The notes under the pieces are model-generated. The model was given only the letters and a program-made list of their open reading frames with translations, was not told where the DNA came from and did no database searches. A stretch of DNA of 60,342 nt, taken from assembly GCA_964636985.1 (NCBI GenBank), contig CAZWSX010000036.1, positions 1-60,342 on the forward strand, read 5' to 3'. Positions within the stretch are counted from its first letter, which is position 1; every line of letters begins with the position of its first letter. A program made the translations under genes and the position numbers. The stretch is from CAZWSX01 sp964636985 (GTDB lineage: Bacteria > Planctomycetota > Planctomycetia > Pirellulales > Pirellulaceae). Positions 1 to 9,358 of this stretch are shown here, piece by piece.

Positions 1-954
1 CGTCTCGTCCCCCCAAGCGTCGGCGGTGACAACGTAGTCGATCGAACCCTTCTTGCTGGGGCGGTGAGTCAGTCGCGCCACTTGAGGACGGCCGCTGGGA
101 TCGGGCTCAATTACTTGCGAGTCAACGACGTTGCCCTCGGCGCCATCACGCAGTTCGACTTTGAACGGCTCTGTCCCTTTGCCACGGGATGTAAGGACAA
201 CATCCACGGCCACCAGATCACCTAAGTAGCTGGCGTCGTCGGCAAGCAAATCTCGTACTTCCAAATCGCGCCCTGGCTGATCGTTGCCAATGCCCGCCAG
301 GAAGAGCGGCACCTGCCGTTCGGCGGCGATCCGGGCCGCCGTTTCCCAGCTGGCGCCATCGGTAATCGCACCGTCGCTGAAGACCACAATGCCGGCGGTA
401 GCTCGACCACGTTGTCGTTGAAGAAGCCCTCCGATCACGTCCCCCAAGCGGCTTTCGGTACCGCCAGGTGACCATTCGGCCGCCTGGATTGAACTGGGCT
501 CGTTTACTTCCGTTGCCTCGGCATCGATCAAAAAGAATCGCACGTTAAATTGCGGCCCCCAGCGTTCCAGCCAGCCATCTCCCGATCGGAACAGCCGGTC
601 ACGGGCTTCGCGGAACCGTTCTTGAGCAGCCGCACTGCTCCCCGACGAGACATCGGCAAGTTTCATGCTCACCGAGCGGTCGAGTAGCACGATCAAGTCA
701 GGCGGTTCCGTTTGCGAACGGGTCCACGTCCAACCCAATGCCATGAATGCCAGCAACGAGACGATCGCGATTCGCAAAATCGTCAAGGTGGCCCACAACG
801 GCGATGGTCGACTCGCAGCCGCCCTCCTGTGGAGCCAAACGATGATCGCGATGGCACATCCAGCGATCGTGGCTACCAGGAGCGGCGACCAGTTGGTCAG
901 CGATTCGAGTTGGATTTCCTCGGCCGCCAACACCAAGAAGCAATCGAAGCTCAT
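1..954 (-). CDS. vWA-domain membrane protein (3' end cut by window edge)
   Basis: The gene runs off the left edge, so only the first 318 residues are visible. Two hydrophobic segments lie near residues 22-41 and 55-75. They are followed by a von Willebrand factor A domain whose metal site reads LDRSVSM (D92, S94, S96), the canonical DxSxS form, with the usual later strand VVFSDGA. A beta-rich region follows. The start ATG overlaps the stop of the upstream gene as ATGA at 951-954, which suggests translational coupling. It is the fourth gene of a MoxR-DUF58-BatA-vWA series. The layout resembles the 871-residue protein at 26307, whose C-terminal half holds a GATase-like fold; whether this one does cannot be seen. 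Role in envelope or complex assembly is inferred from family context only. Confidence 0.85.
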   Translation of the reverse strand, partial: MSFDCFLVLAAEEIQLESLTNWSPLLVATIAGCAIAIIVWLHRRAAASRPSPLWATLTILRIAIVSLLAFMALGWTWTRSQTEPPDLIVLLDRSVSMKLADVSSGSSAAAQERFREARDRLFRSGDGWLERWGPQFNVRFFLIDAEATEVNEPSSIQAAEWSPGGTESRLGDVIGGLLQRQRGRATAGIVVFSDGAITDGASWETAARIAAERQVPLFLAGIGNDQPGRDLEVRDLLADDASYLGDLVAVDVVLTSRGKGTEPFKVELRDGAEGNVVDSQVIEPDPSGRPQVARLTHRPSKKGSIDYVVTADAWGDET

Positions 955-3179
955 GGTCGGGCGCTCCATGCTGTCTCCACGAGAAACAACAACCCGACGA
1001 CTACGATCAGCCAAGGCGACCAGCGAATGGTCTGTTGCTCGGTGCCCCCAAACGAACCATTGGATTCCGCTGAAGTTTGCCGCCACGCTCGAGGGAGCCA
1101 TCGTATGTCGAACGGCTCCAGCTTCGATTCCTCGGTATCGACGCGGATACTCGCATACCGGTTTGCCAAGCTTTCGTTTTTATCCGCAGGTGAGCGTTGA
1201 AATTGAATCACACCCACATCCGCCACAGGCGGCAACCTGAGGGATAACCTCGAATCAGTCTCCTCAGCGGCAGTGGAGGCTGCTTGCGAGTTATCCGCCT
1301 TGGCACGTCCGTCGGCCGACATGCGAGCGACCCAGGTCCAAGTCCAGGCATCGGTCCCGTTCGAATCAGAATCACCCGAATCGGACGGCTCTTCGATATC
1401 AACGACGAGTTCCTCTCCTGGATGGAATGCGTTGGTGCGGTCCCGTTTTTCGAGCGACCATGCAATCGACTCATTCAGCAGCGGCGGAAAGCAAGGCCAT
1501 TCGCCCAACGCAGACCACGGTTCGCGCGCTCCTCCGTCGGGCAGCGAGGGACTTGCTAGCCACACGCAAACCCTGCCGTGGCCGAACTCGCCGCATGCCG
1601 CCGCCACATCGCCGCTGGAGAAATCGGCCACCCGCTTGATCGAGTCGCCGGGAATAACCGTTGCTTTCAGATACCGCCAAATGGGGCACGTTACCAGGCC
1701 TGCTCGTTCGAATCCGGCGAACGGTCGAACGATTGCATGTTGGTATTCCAAGGGATCGAAGCGAAAGTCTCCTTCATTGACTGGCGCATCGAGATCTAGC
1801 GGCAGCACCCGCTGGGTTTCCTGCCCGCTGCCAAAAACGCGGTTGTAGTTCGCCGGTTGAGCGGCGTTGCCGATGAGGAACACAGCCGCCATCCCACGAT
1901 GGATCGCCTTGCGAATGGCCGCCGCATCGCTGGCCGAAAATGCGGCCACGTCGCACATGATGACGCCGTCGAATTCCGCAATCCTTTCGATAAGTCGGCT
2001 GGGCGAAAGGGCTTCGACGTCGATGGGTTCGCCCGGGGTGTCGGCGGCGTCCAGAGCTGCCACAATCGGCACCGCGTTGGAGGGGACTTCTGTCACCGCG
2101 GCAACTTTCCAACGCTGCGGAACGGAAACCACCAGCCAACAAGTATTGTCGGCCGCTAACGCATCGTCGCTCAGTGTTGCTGTGACGATCTGTTGGCCTG
2201 GGTCGCTAAACTTGTGTCGCGCATAAACAGTAGTCGACTTTCCTGCTGCGACTTCCACTTCGGAACTTGCGACGGCTTCGTCACCCACAAGCCATTCCAC
2301 TTGCGCCCCAGCAATGTTCCTGGGGCCGTGGTTCACAACAGTTGCCGCAAACGTGAGTTCCCGCCCTGTGGTGGGCAACTCGTCTTCGCAAGCAATCGAA
2401 TCAATCGCCAGATTATCGGCAACGTTTCCCCCGACGTCGTACCACTGAACGGTGCCAAGCTTCGATAATGCGTCCAGGGCTGCTGCGGTATCAGCCTCCG
2501 CGCTAGTGAGTTTCCACGACGCGGCTTGCGAGTCGGTGGCAATGGCTATCTCGGTCCGGTCCGCCACTTTTGTTTGAACGATCGATTCCAGTGACGTGAG
2601 GGCGCTATCCGGATCGCCCCGCGCACAAGAGAGTTCGACCAGGTCGAGTTCCCTCAGAAACAACTCCGCAGCGGGCGATTCGCTCGTCACGACGGTTGCT
2701 GGTAACGCCAGTGTCACGAGCGAAAAACGATCTCCCTCGGTCGAGCGCAAAACGCGGCGGCGAATTGCTTCCCGCGCCTGGTGAAATCGTGATTTGGGTT
2801 CTGCATCCGACGGAGATTTGGTGGCGTCGACAACGCCCATCGAGTACGTGTTGTCGAGCAAGAACACCAGGTGCGTGCGAAGACCGTTTGCCGCAGCGGG
2901 AGCGGCGCGTCCTCCTTGCGGATCGGCGAGTGCCATGGCGAGCAAGCAAATTGCCAGGACTCGGAGAGCCAGCAGCCACCACGCTTGGATTCCCCAGCGA
3001 CCTCGCACTTTTTGGAGCGCTGCTTCAAGCAGAAACGACGCCGCCCAAGGCAGTTCCCGCAATTTGGGGCGAGCACGCCAGTGCAACAGAATCGGAATCG
3101 CCGCCGCGACGGCGACGGCCAGCATGCCGGCGCTGCCAAGCGTGAACCAGGCGGCGAGTGGCAACACGTTCGCCATCAC
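951..3179 (-). CDS. BatA-like membrane protein with vWA domain
   Basis: A 742-residue protein with the BatA N-terminal layout: a hydrophobic helix near residues 10-32, an HWRARPK-type stretch, and a second helix at about 65-85. A vWA domain follows with metal site LLDNTYSMG (D109, T111, S113), a DxTxS variant of the usual DxSxS. A GATase-like stretch sits in the middle of the protein and a last helix lies at the C-terminus (SPWLIVVVGLLFLVE). The start overlaps the stop of the DUF58 gene (ATGA, 3176-3179) and its own stop overlaps the next start. BatA-type proteins act in the inner membrane with MoxR ATPases; the substrate here is unknown. The family call is firm, the function is not. Confidence 0.85.
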   Translation of the reverse strand: MMANVLPLAAWFTLGSAGMLAVAVAAAIPILLHWRARPKLRELPWAASFLLEAALQKVRGRWGIQAWWLLALRVLAICLLAMALADPQGGRAAPAAANGLRTHLVFLLDNTYSMGVVDATKSPSDAEPKSRFHQAREAIRRRVLRSTEGDRFSLVTLALPATVVTSESPAAELFLRELDLVELSCARGDPDSALTSLESIVQTKVADRTEIAIATDSQAASWKLTSAEADTAAALDALSKLGTVQWYDVGGNVADNLAIDSIACEDELPTTGRELTFAATVVNHGPRNIAGAQVEWLVGDEAVASSEVEVAAGKSTTVYARHKFSDPGQQIVTATLSDDALAADNTCWLVVSVPQRWKVAAVTEVPSNAVPIVAALDAADTPGEPIDVEALSPSRLIERIAEFDGVIMCDVAAFSASDAAAIRKAIHRGMAAVFLIGNAAQPANYNRVFGSGQETQRVLPLDLDAPVNEGDFRFDPLEYQHAIVRPFAGFERAGLVTCPIWRYLKATVIPGDSIKRVADFSSGDVAAACGEFGHGRVCVWLASPSLPDGGAREPWSALGEWPCFPPLLNESIAWSLEKRDRTNAFHPGEELVVDIEEPSDSGDSDSNGTDAWTWTWVARMSADGRAKADNSQAASTAAEETDSRLSLRLPPVADVGVIQFQRSPADKNESLANRYASIRVDTEESKLEPFDIRWLPRAWRQTSAESNGSFGGTEQQTIRWSPWLIVVVGLLFLVETAWSARP

Positions 3180-4111
3180 GCGTAGCGCTCCTGGCGGTTG
3201 CCTAAGAAGGCCCGCGTCACGCGGTCGAGTGGTTCGTCGGTGCGGACGGTCCTGATTTCGATCCCGTTTTGGCGAGCTAATCGTCGCAGTTCGGCACAGT
3301 AGGCTTGATGCTCGGCCAGGTATTGCGAGCGCAGCGATCGAGGGTCAATGCGATGGCGTCCGGCCGTTTCGAGCCCCACGAATTCGGCAGCGTCGGCGAA
3401 AGGAAACTCGCACTCCGCCGGATCAGTTAAGTGGAAGAATGCGAGATCATGTCGGCGCAGCGTCAATGGTCGCCAGGCGAGTTCCAGTTTGGCGGGATCA
3501 TCCAAGAAGTCGCTGATCACAATCACCACGCAGCGCCGCTTCAACCGGCGAGCCAGCGTCTCGCATACTTCGGCGAAGTCGGTCTTGCCCGAAGGGACCT
3601 GTCTTTGAAGCGTCTCGTTGAGCCGATTCCACCCGGTCGCCGTCGATGTCGGATCGAGCGTGGTCCGAAGTTGCTCGTTGAACAGCGCTAGCGCCGCCGC
3701 GTCCTGTCCTCGCACGACGACGTAAGCGAGCAAACTCGCCAATAGCTGGGCGTATTCCCACTTTGACAGCGGCGAGTTGGGCCCGCGATACATCATGCTC
3801 TCGCTGGCATCGACCACCAGCCAGCAAACGAGATTGGTCTCGTCGTCGAATTGCTTCAAGTAGTTCTTGTCAGTCCGGGCAAGCAGCTTCCAATCCAGAT
3901 GCCGGATATCGTCGCCAGGCGTATACGACCGGTGCTCGGCGAACTCGATCGAGTGCCCGCGGAACGGGCTGCGGTGCAACCCGGCGACGTAACCCTCCAC
4001 AAGCCGCTTGGCCCGCAAGTGGAGCCCGACGAGCCGCGCAAGCGTGTACGGATCGAGCGGGTTGTCGCGCGCCGGCGATTCTGATTCATTCGGGGGTGAA
4101 GGGGACGACAT
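3176..4111 (-). CDS. DUF58 domain protein
   Basis: A 311-residue protein of the DUF58 family, the usual partner of MoxR AAA ATPases. Family hallmarks are FAEHRSYTPGDDIRHLDWK near residues 55-73 and a degenerate vWA metal site VVDASESM a little further on. I chose the ATG at 4111 because GCGAGG lies about 7 bases upstream; an in-frame ATG at 4147 has no such signal. It sits 88 bases downstream of the MoxR gene and overlaps the following BatA-like gene by four bases. It is a paralogue of the DUF58 gene at 19427 on the other strand. Confidence 0.9.
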   Translation of the reverse strand: MSSPSPPNESESPARDNPLDPYTLARLVGLHLRAKRLVEGYVAGLHRSPFRGHSIEFAEHRSYTPGDDIRHLDWKLLARTDKNYLKQFDDETNLVCWLVVDASESMMYRGPNSPLSKWEYAQLLASLLAYVVVRGQDAAALALFNEQLRTTLDPTSTATGWNRLNETLQRQVPSGKTDFAEVCETLARRLKRRCVVIVISDFLDDPAKLELAWRPLTLRRHDLAFFHLTDPAECEFPFADAAEFVGLETAGRHRIDPRSLRSQYLAEHQAYCAELRRLARQNGIEIRTVRTDEPLDRVTRAFLGNRQERYA

Positions 4112-4199
4112 GATGACCTCGCAAGAATGCGAGCAAATGACACTCAATCCTTGGTACGCTCACAAGCGATCAATCGTTCGGCCCCGCGTTTCGTTGGAG

Positions 4200-5186
4200 C
4201 TAGGTCTCCAAAAACCGCTTGACGATATCGGCCGTCGAAACCCCTTCCGCTTCGGCGTGGAAATTGGTTTTGATCCGGTGCCGCAAGACAGGCAAAGCCG
4301 CTGCCCGAATATCCTCCTTGTCGACAAACGGATGCCCTCGCAGCAGAGCGTGTGCTTTGCCGGCCAGCACCAGGTGCTGACTTGCCCGTGGACCTGCTCC
4401 CCATTGAACATATTCTTTGACGACGGACGGAGCGGCGCTGTCTTGCGGTCGCGTGAGTCGCGCCAAATCGAGTGCGTACTCGGCCACGTGATCGGCGATC
4501 GGCGCCCGTCGCACCAATCGCTGGTATTCGAGGATCTCTTCGGCCGACATCACAGCCGATACGTTCACCTGGCGGTCGTCGGTCGTTCGCCGAACGATCT
4601 CCAATTCCTCGGATCGCGCAGGATAGTCGATCCAAACCGAGAACATGAAACGGTCGAGCTGCGCCTCCGGAAGCGGATACGTCCCCTCTTGCTCGATCGG
4701 GTTTTGGGTCGCCAACACAAAAAAGGGACTCGGCAGCGGGAAGCGATTTCCGCCGACCGTCACCTGCCGCTCCTGCATCGCTTCGAGCAGCGCCGCTTGA
4801 GTCTTAGGGGGCGTACGGTTGATTTCGTCAGCCAAAACGACATTCGAGAACAGCGGCCCCTTAAGAAACCGAAACTCGCGCGTTCCCGACACCTTGTCCT
4901 CATAGAGGACGTCGGTCCCCGTGATATCCGATGGCATCAGGTCGGGCGTGAACTGAATGCGACTAAAGGAAAGAGCTACCGCCTCCGCGAGTGTGCGAAT
5001 CATCAGCGTCTTGGCTAAGCCCGGAACGCCGACCAAGAGGCAATGCCCTTGCGCCAAAATGGCCATCAGCAAATGCTTCAGGGCATCGCGCTGCCCGACA
5101 ATCACCTTGGCCATTTCAGCTTCGAGTTGTCGGCCCGCATCATGCAGCCGCTGGGCGGTGGCGACGTCGTCAGTAACCGCGGACAT
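4200..5186 (-). CDS. MoxR family AAA ATPase (cluster 1)
   Basis: A 328-residue MoxR-type AAA+ ATPase. Walker A is GVPGLAKT (residues 53-60), Walker B is VLADEINR, and the sensor stretch FVLATQNPIEQEGTYPLPE is present. The C-terminal lid domain ends before residue 328, typical for the family. The ATG at 5186 is preferred over an upstream one at 5231 because AAGG lies 6 bases before it. MoxR proteins act as chaperone-like ATPases for vWA proteins, often in metal-cofactor insertion or complex maturation. It heads the cluster 1 series of DUF58, BatA-like and vWA genes. It is clearly paralogous to the MoxR at 18290. Confidence 0.93.
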   Translation of the reverse strand: MSAVTDDVATAQRLHDAGRQLEAEMAKVIVGQRDALKHLLMAILAQGHCLLVGVPGLAKTLMIRTLAEAVALSFSRIQFTPDLMPSDITGTDVLYEDKVSGTREFRFLKGPLFSNVVLADEINRTPPKTQAALLEAMQERQVTVGGNRFPLPSPFFVLATQNPIEQEGTYPLPEAQLDRFMFSVWIDYPARSEELEIVRRTTDDRQVNVSAVMSAEEILEYQRLVRRAPIADHVAEYALDLARLTRPQDSAAPSVVKEYVQWGAGPRASQHLVLAGKAHALLRGHPFVDKEDIRAAALPVLRHRIKTNFHAEAEGVSTADIVKRFLET

Positions 5187-5246
5187 CAGAAACCTTGTTT
5201 GATACGAAAGAAATTGCTCGGCTGGCTCCAATGTAATCTCGGCAAC

Positions 5247-7415
5247 TTAGTCGTTACCACGGCAATCGAAGCACCATACGCCATTGTTGCCGGCAATCGT
5301 CAAAAAGCCCTCGGAAAAAGCGATATTTCCGCCAGAGGCGCCGCGCGGGAACAGCAACGTCTCGGCGGCAACCTCCGCCGCCGTGCCGGTCCACCGCAAC
5401 GTCACCAGTCGATCCCGCAGCGGCCACAATACGGTATCGCGGGCAATGAGCCCGCGCCCGTATCCGCGCATCGATCCGCCTGAGCGGAAAACCGGGTCGC
5501 CCTCCTGGGCGCGCGAACCAAAGGGTACTCGCTGTAAAGACCTTCCGCTTTCCATATCGAGAAAGTGGACGGCATCGCCGGTTGCCACGACTGTTCCCTT
5601 GAGCGGACCCAACATGTGAACCGTCTCTCGGCCAACAGCTCCGTCTTCGGCCCAACGAGTTCTTCCCGTCTCACTATCGAGCGCGAAGATCGCCGGCGCA
5701 TCGTGCGGTGCAACGAAGACGCTGTTATTTGCGATAACGCATGGCGAGGCCGTCCGCTGCCGCCATCCACCGGCGAGCGGAGCACGCGGGTCCAGTTCGG
5801 AGGTGCGGCGGTAGCTGATGGCCCAGCGCGGGCGCCCCGTCTCGGGTTCTAAGGCAATCACAACACCCAGGTGCGTCGCAACGTAAAGTAAGCCGTTGGC
5901 CATCGCGGGAAGCGTAAACGTTATTTCGTCGAATTCGCCGTGCCCCGCGATTTCGGCAGAAGCCATTCGCACTCGCCACTTTTGATGGCCGGTGGCCACG
6001 TCGTAGCAAGCCAAGTAACTCGGCGGGCGGCCCTCCAGCCGATGACGGAGCGGGACATACAGGTTATCCCCCTCACCCACCGCACCGCCATCAAACGACC
6101 AACCGGCCTTGTCTAACGTCCACTCGTGAACCAATCGTCCCGATTCGAGTTCGATCGCCATCAGACGACTTTTGGGGCGGCGCGCCGGATCGGAAAATCG
6201 CCGCGCCGAGGTGGCAGCCGGTCCTTCTCGAACGATCACCAGGTCGCCCACAATGCTGGCGATAAAGTGCGGCGAACCCGCCGTCCGCGTTCCCGAAACA
6301 CCCCGTGCGTCACCGGCGGCTTTTTGCTTCCACCGCTCTTTGCCGGTGACCAGCTCGATCGCCCGAATACTCGTCTCGTCCACGATCACGGCGAGTCCCT
6401 TGGCGATCACGGGAAAGACGTTCGCAGGGTTGCGCGGATCGTCGCCCGCACGCCAGGCAGGCAATGTTTGAACGTCGTTTTCAATGGGCGCGGTCGCGAT
6501 CGGAAGGGACCACAACGGCCGCCCAGGTAGGTCGATGCTTCGCTGAAGCGGATGCCAGTGCGATGCGTCTCCGCCCAGGCTCGTCCAATCAGAGATTTGC
6601 TTCTGGTCGTCCGGACTCAGCCGCGATATGGCGTCGATCGCCTGTGTCCACGACATTGCTTCGCCCGCGATCGTCGTTTTGGCGTTGGCCGATAGCTCTT
6701 GGGACTTTGCCAGCTCTCGCAGAGCCTGTTTATGCTCGCCCAGCAAGGCCGAAAGAATTGCGAGTCGTCCCCAAGCACCGGCGTGTTCGGCTTCGGTGGT
6801 GTCGGGGACGCTCGCCCACAATTCATTGGGAATCAGTCGGGCCAAAGCGCGACGGGCCAGTGCAAAGTCGCCTTCTCGCTGCGCAGTCTCGGCCGCCCGG
6901 AGTAACAGTGCCGATGCGCCCGTCGCGGCCAAGTCGCGCTCGGCGGCGGCAAGCAACGAAGCAGGATCTCCATTTCCGGTCGTTCGCTCACGGGCAATTG
7001 GATCAAAGTGTTTTCGCCAAGCGACCAGCATATCGGCCGATTCTTTCGACCAACGGACCATTCTTAACTGCACGATTTCGCGCAGCGGCAGCCAGCGAAT
7101 CGTTCCCCGCTCGACGAAGCTCCCTTCACTCACGGGGACCAGCAGGTTTTCGCCCGTCTCAAGGAGTTCCGCCAGATGGTCGACTGCTTCCGCATACGCC
7201 CCGGCATTGAAGGCCGTTTCGGCGCGGTCGAGCTGCGAAAGAGTCTTGGAATCGACGGCATCGAGCGATACGCCCGCCAGATCGATTTCCCGCAGAATGG
7301 TTTGGCCGAATCCCGGCGGCGCCGCAACCGTCAGCAAAAGAACAACGCCCCACGAAACAATTCGCCGTGATCTTAAGCGTCGGCTGCTGACCGGCTTGGC
7401 CTTACTTGCGGGCAT
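5247..7415 (-). CDS. Exported PQQ-repeat beta-propeller protein
   Basis: A 722-residue protein with a basic N-terminus and one hydrophobic stretch (SWGVVLLLTVAAPPGFGQ) that reads as a signal peptide. The first half is helical and alanine-rich, possibly TPR-like. The second half has PQQ-type repeat motifs such as IELVTGKERWK, ALEPETGRPRWA and ALDSETGRTRWA, which form a beta-propeller. In this family such repeats often act as binding scaffolds and need not bind PQQ. The ATG at 7415 overlaps the end of the upstream small gene by 14 bases, so the two are probably co-transcribed. It precedes the MoxR cluster on the same strand, 60 bases away. No catalytic residue can be assigned. Confidence 0.85.
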   Translation of the reverse strand: MPASKAKPVSSRRLRSRRIVSWGVVLLLTVAAPPGFGQTILREIDLAGVSLDAVDSKTLSQLDRAETAFNAGAYAEAVDHLAELLETGENLLVPVSEGSFVERGTIRWLPLREIVQLRMVRWSKESADMLVAWRKHFDPIARERTTGNGDPASLLAAAERDLAATGASALLLRAAETAQREGDFALARRALARLIPNELWASVPDTTEAEHAGAWGRLAILSALLGEHKQALRELAKSQELSANAKTTIAGEAMSWTQAIDAISRLSPDDQKQISDWTSLGGDASHWHPLQRSIDLPGRPLWSLPIATAPIENDVQTLPAWRAGDDPRNPANVFPVIAKGLAVIVDETSIRAIELVTGKERWKQKAAGDARGVSGTRTAGSPHFIASIVGDLVIVREGPAATSARRFSDPARRPKSRLMAIELESGRLVHEWTLDKAGWSFDGGAVGEGDNLYVPLRHRLEGRPPSYLACYDVATGHQKWRVRMASAEIAGHGEFDEITFTLPAMANGLLYVATHLGVVIALEPETGRPRWAISYRRTSELDPRAPLAGGWRQRTASPCVIANNSVFVAPHDAPAIFALDSETGRTRWAEDGAVGRETVHMLGPLKGTVVATGDAVHFLDMESGRSLQRVPFGSRAQEGDPVFRSGGSMRGYGRGLIARDTVLWPLRDRLVTLRWTGTAAEVAAETLLFPRGASGGNIAFSEGFLTIAGNNGVWCFDCRGND

Positions 7416-7599
7416 AGCCTTCGACCATGTAGCCAAGCACAAAGCAGGTGACGCCAAAGAGCGACATTTTGAGCATATTCGCCAGGCTAAACGATTCCCC
7501 GACGCCGGAACGGCCCATTCCGCCGCTCAGTTCGAAATAGATCGCCAGCGGGAGAACAATCAGCCCGATGACTTGCAGCGATTTTCCAAGTTGCCTCAT
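7402..7599 (-). CDS. Small two-helix membrane protein
   Basis: A 65-residue protein starting MRQLGKSLQ, with hydrophobic helices near residues 8-24 and 45-60. An in-frame TTG at 7650 would add 17 residues; I prefer the ATG because the extension is polar and the TTG lacks a ribosome site. The 3' end overlaps the PQQ-repeat gene by 14 bases. Its 5' region is divergent from the DUF983 gene at 7695, so the two share a promoter region of about 95 bases. The family is not one I can name; small proteins with this pattern are common in planctomycetes. Confidence 0.6.
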   Translation of the reverse strand: MRQLGKSLQVIGLIVLPLAIYFELSGGMGRSGVGESFSLANMLKMSLFGVTCFVLGYMVEGYARK

Positions 7600-7694
7600 C
7601 CTGTTATCGTAGATTTGCCGGCTGAGATGGGCAATCCGCCCCTTTGACAAGGTTCCGCTACCGGCGCCCCTCTTCCATCCAAGAAACGGCTCCC

Positions 7695-8075
7695 ATGTCC
7701 GCCCGGTTTTGGCGTTTGGTTTTTCGTGCTCTCCGATTGCGCTGTCCGTTTTGTGGAGAAGGCAAACTGTTTATCGGTCCCTTCCGGATGCACGAGCGTT
7801 GCCCGCACTGCGATACCAAGCTCGAACGCGAACCTGGTTTCTATTTGGGGTCGATTTACTTTAACTACGGGCTAACGGCGCTGATTTCGGCGATCGCTTA
7901 CCCGATCCTGCTGATCAATAAAGTGCTGCCCGAACGCCAACTGCAATGGATCGTGATGGCGTTCGTGATCGTGTTTCCGCTTTGGTTTTTCCGGTACGCT
8001 CGAAGTCTCTGGCTGGGCTTCGACCAATTCGCCGATCCGCGGCCCGGCACGGAAGAAAAGCAGGGCGAGCCGTAA
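7695..8075 (+). CDS. DUF983 family zinc-ribbon membrane protein
   Basis: A 126-residue protein with two CxxC pairs (C17/C20 in RCPFCGEG and C36/C39 in RCPHCDTK) that make an N-terminal zinc ribbon. Two hydrophobic helices follow (GLTALISAIAYPILLI and WIVMAFVIVFPLWFF), with conserved EREPGFYLGSIYFNYG between. This is the DUF983 pattern. An in-frame TTG upstream at 7644 is possible, but the ATG gives the normal family length. It is a single gene between a divergent membrane protein and the sigma factor. Biochemical role is unknown for the family. Confidence 0.85.
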   Translation: MSARFWRLVFRALRLRCPFCGEGKLFIGPFRMHERCPHCDTKLEREPGFYLGSIYFNYGLTALISAIAYPILLINKVLPERQLQWIVMAFVIVFPLWFFRYARSLWLGFDQFADPRPGTEEKQGEP

Positions 8076-8443
8076 TATTCCCCTCGCATCGGTGGCATCG
8101 GTCGCTCCAGCCGTCTTAACCGGCGGTGCAATCGTTCTCTTCGGTCTTCTCGTTGCCGGCCGCGCAGGCCGCTTGAACAACGCGCCGCGGTCCCGAACAA
8201 CCGCAACATCCCGTACACTTCGCCGCGCCGCCTGCAAAGTGCAGTTCCCGAGCTAAGGGGGACGATAGCATCTTTTGTTCGCGGGACAGCTCGCGACGCG
8301 CCTGTAGTCGGGTGGGAAAGCAAGGCGAGTAGGTCGCCGCGCTTGCAGTCAACGGCCAACAAGATGGTGGCCGACTGGCACTCGGAGGAAGGGATTCCCG
8401 CGGACAGATTCGCACGGTCAGCACCTCCTGAGATAGCCGGAAC
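8076..8443. other. Intergenic interval between DUF983 gene and sigma factor gene
   Basis: 368 bases without a convincing gene. Apart from the doubtful cysteine-rich frame at 8116-8271 on the minus strand I see no terminator hairpin, no promoter with a good match and no repeat. It presumably holds the promoter of the sigma factor gene. Confidence 0.5.
8116..8271 (-). CDS. Possible small cysteine-rich protein (uncertain)
   Basis: An ATG at 8271 opens a 51-residue frame with the cluster KCTGCCGCSG and further cysteines near the C-terminus (six in total). It lies in an otherwise empty interval on the strand opposite to its neighbours. The frame stays open far upstream of the ATG, as random frames often do in GC-rich DNA, so the evidence is weak. 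The cysteine spacing could bind metal. I keep it only as a candidate. Confidence 0.22.
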   Translation of the reverse strand: MLSSPLARELHFAGGAAKCTGCCGCSGPRRVVQAACAAGNEKTEENDCTAG

Positions 8444-9346
8444 ATGACTTCCTCCTCCACGCCTCGCAAAAAACCGTCGATTGCTCCGCAGCGGACGGCG
8501 CGAAAAGCCCCTTCGCTGCAATCGCCGCTGGAAACGTATCTGCGCGAAATCAACGAGACGGCTCTCCTAACAGCAGCCGACGAGCAACAACTCGCCGCAG
8601 CCATTGGAAACGGCGACGTCCGCGCTCGCGACCGGATGGTTCGCGCGAATCTGCGGCTCGTCGTTAACATTGCCCGCGGATACACGGGCAAAGGCCTCAG
8701 CCTGCAGGACCTGATTGAAGAAGGGAACCTCGGCCTGCTGCGAGCAGTCGAAGGCTTCGATCCCGCGGTCGGCACGCGCTTCAGCACTTACGCCAGCTAC
8801 TGGATCAAACAATCGATCAAGCGGGCGCTCATCAATTGCGGCAAAACAATCCGCATTCCGGCCTACATGGTCGAGTTGCTCTCGAAGTGGCGTCGAGCGA
8901 CTTCACGCTTGACCGAAGAACTTGGCCGCACGCCGACGCCGGAAGAAATCGCCCGCGTCCTCGGTTTGGCCAAGAAGAAGCTGCCAATCATCAAAAAGGC
9001 GATTCGCATTCACAATTTGACGCCGCAAACCGATCAGTCGGAACAGGGCTGGTCGCTGGGCGAGATCGTGATGGACGAGCGGCTCAAGAATCCCGAAGAC
9101 GAACTCGTCGAACACGACGTGCTCAAGTCGGCTCTCGAGATGCTCGGTGCGATGGAATCACGGGAAGCCACCGTGCTCAAGATGCGGTTCGGCCTGGACG
9201 GGCACGATCCGCACACGCTCAAAGAAATTGGGGAGAAGCTCGGACTCACTCGGGAACGAGTCCGGCAAATTGAAACCGAGGCCCTGGGAAGGCTCTCGGA
9301 CGGCTTGAAGGATCCGCGGGAACGCATGTTTGACGCGCTTGATTAG
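8444..9346 (+). CDS. RNA polymerase sigma factor, sigma-70 family (RpoD/RpoS-like)
   Basis: A 300-residue sigma-70 protein. Region 1.2 is seen at about residues 28-60 (TYLREINETALLTAADEQ). Region 2 covers roughly 66-135 with the core-binding and -10 recognition stretch (DLIEEGNLGLLRAVEGFDP and FSTYASYWIKQSIKRAL). Region 3 follows, and region 4 ends with the -35 helix-turn-helix (LKEIGEKLGLTRERVRQIE). It lacks the long N-terminal region 1.1 of a housekeeping RpoD, so it is more likely a group 2 alternative factor than the main sigma. It is followed by two hairpins and a convergent QueC-like gene. No anti-sigma gene is adjacent. Confidence 0.93.
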   Translation: MTSSSTPRKKPSIAPQRTARKAPSLQSPLETYLREINETALLTAADEQQLAAAIGNGDVRARDRMVRANLRLVVNIARGYTGKGLSLQDLIEEGNLGLLRAVEGFDPAVGTRFSTYASYWIKQSIKRALINCGKTIRIPAYMVELLSKWRRATSRLTEELGRTPTPEEIARVLGLAKKKLPIIKKAIRIHNLTPQTDQSEQGWSLGEIVMDERLKNPEDELVEHDVLKSALEMLGAMESREATVLKMRFGLDGHDPHTLKEIGEKLGLTRERVRQIETEALGRLSDGLKDPRERMFDALD

Positions 9347-9358
9347 TTGGCTCGATGT

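Noticed and set aside
7898..8521. 207-residue frame on the minus strand over the DUF983 and sigma genes
   Set aside because: Arg-rich with no motif and overlaps two certain genes.
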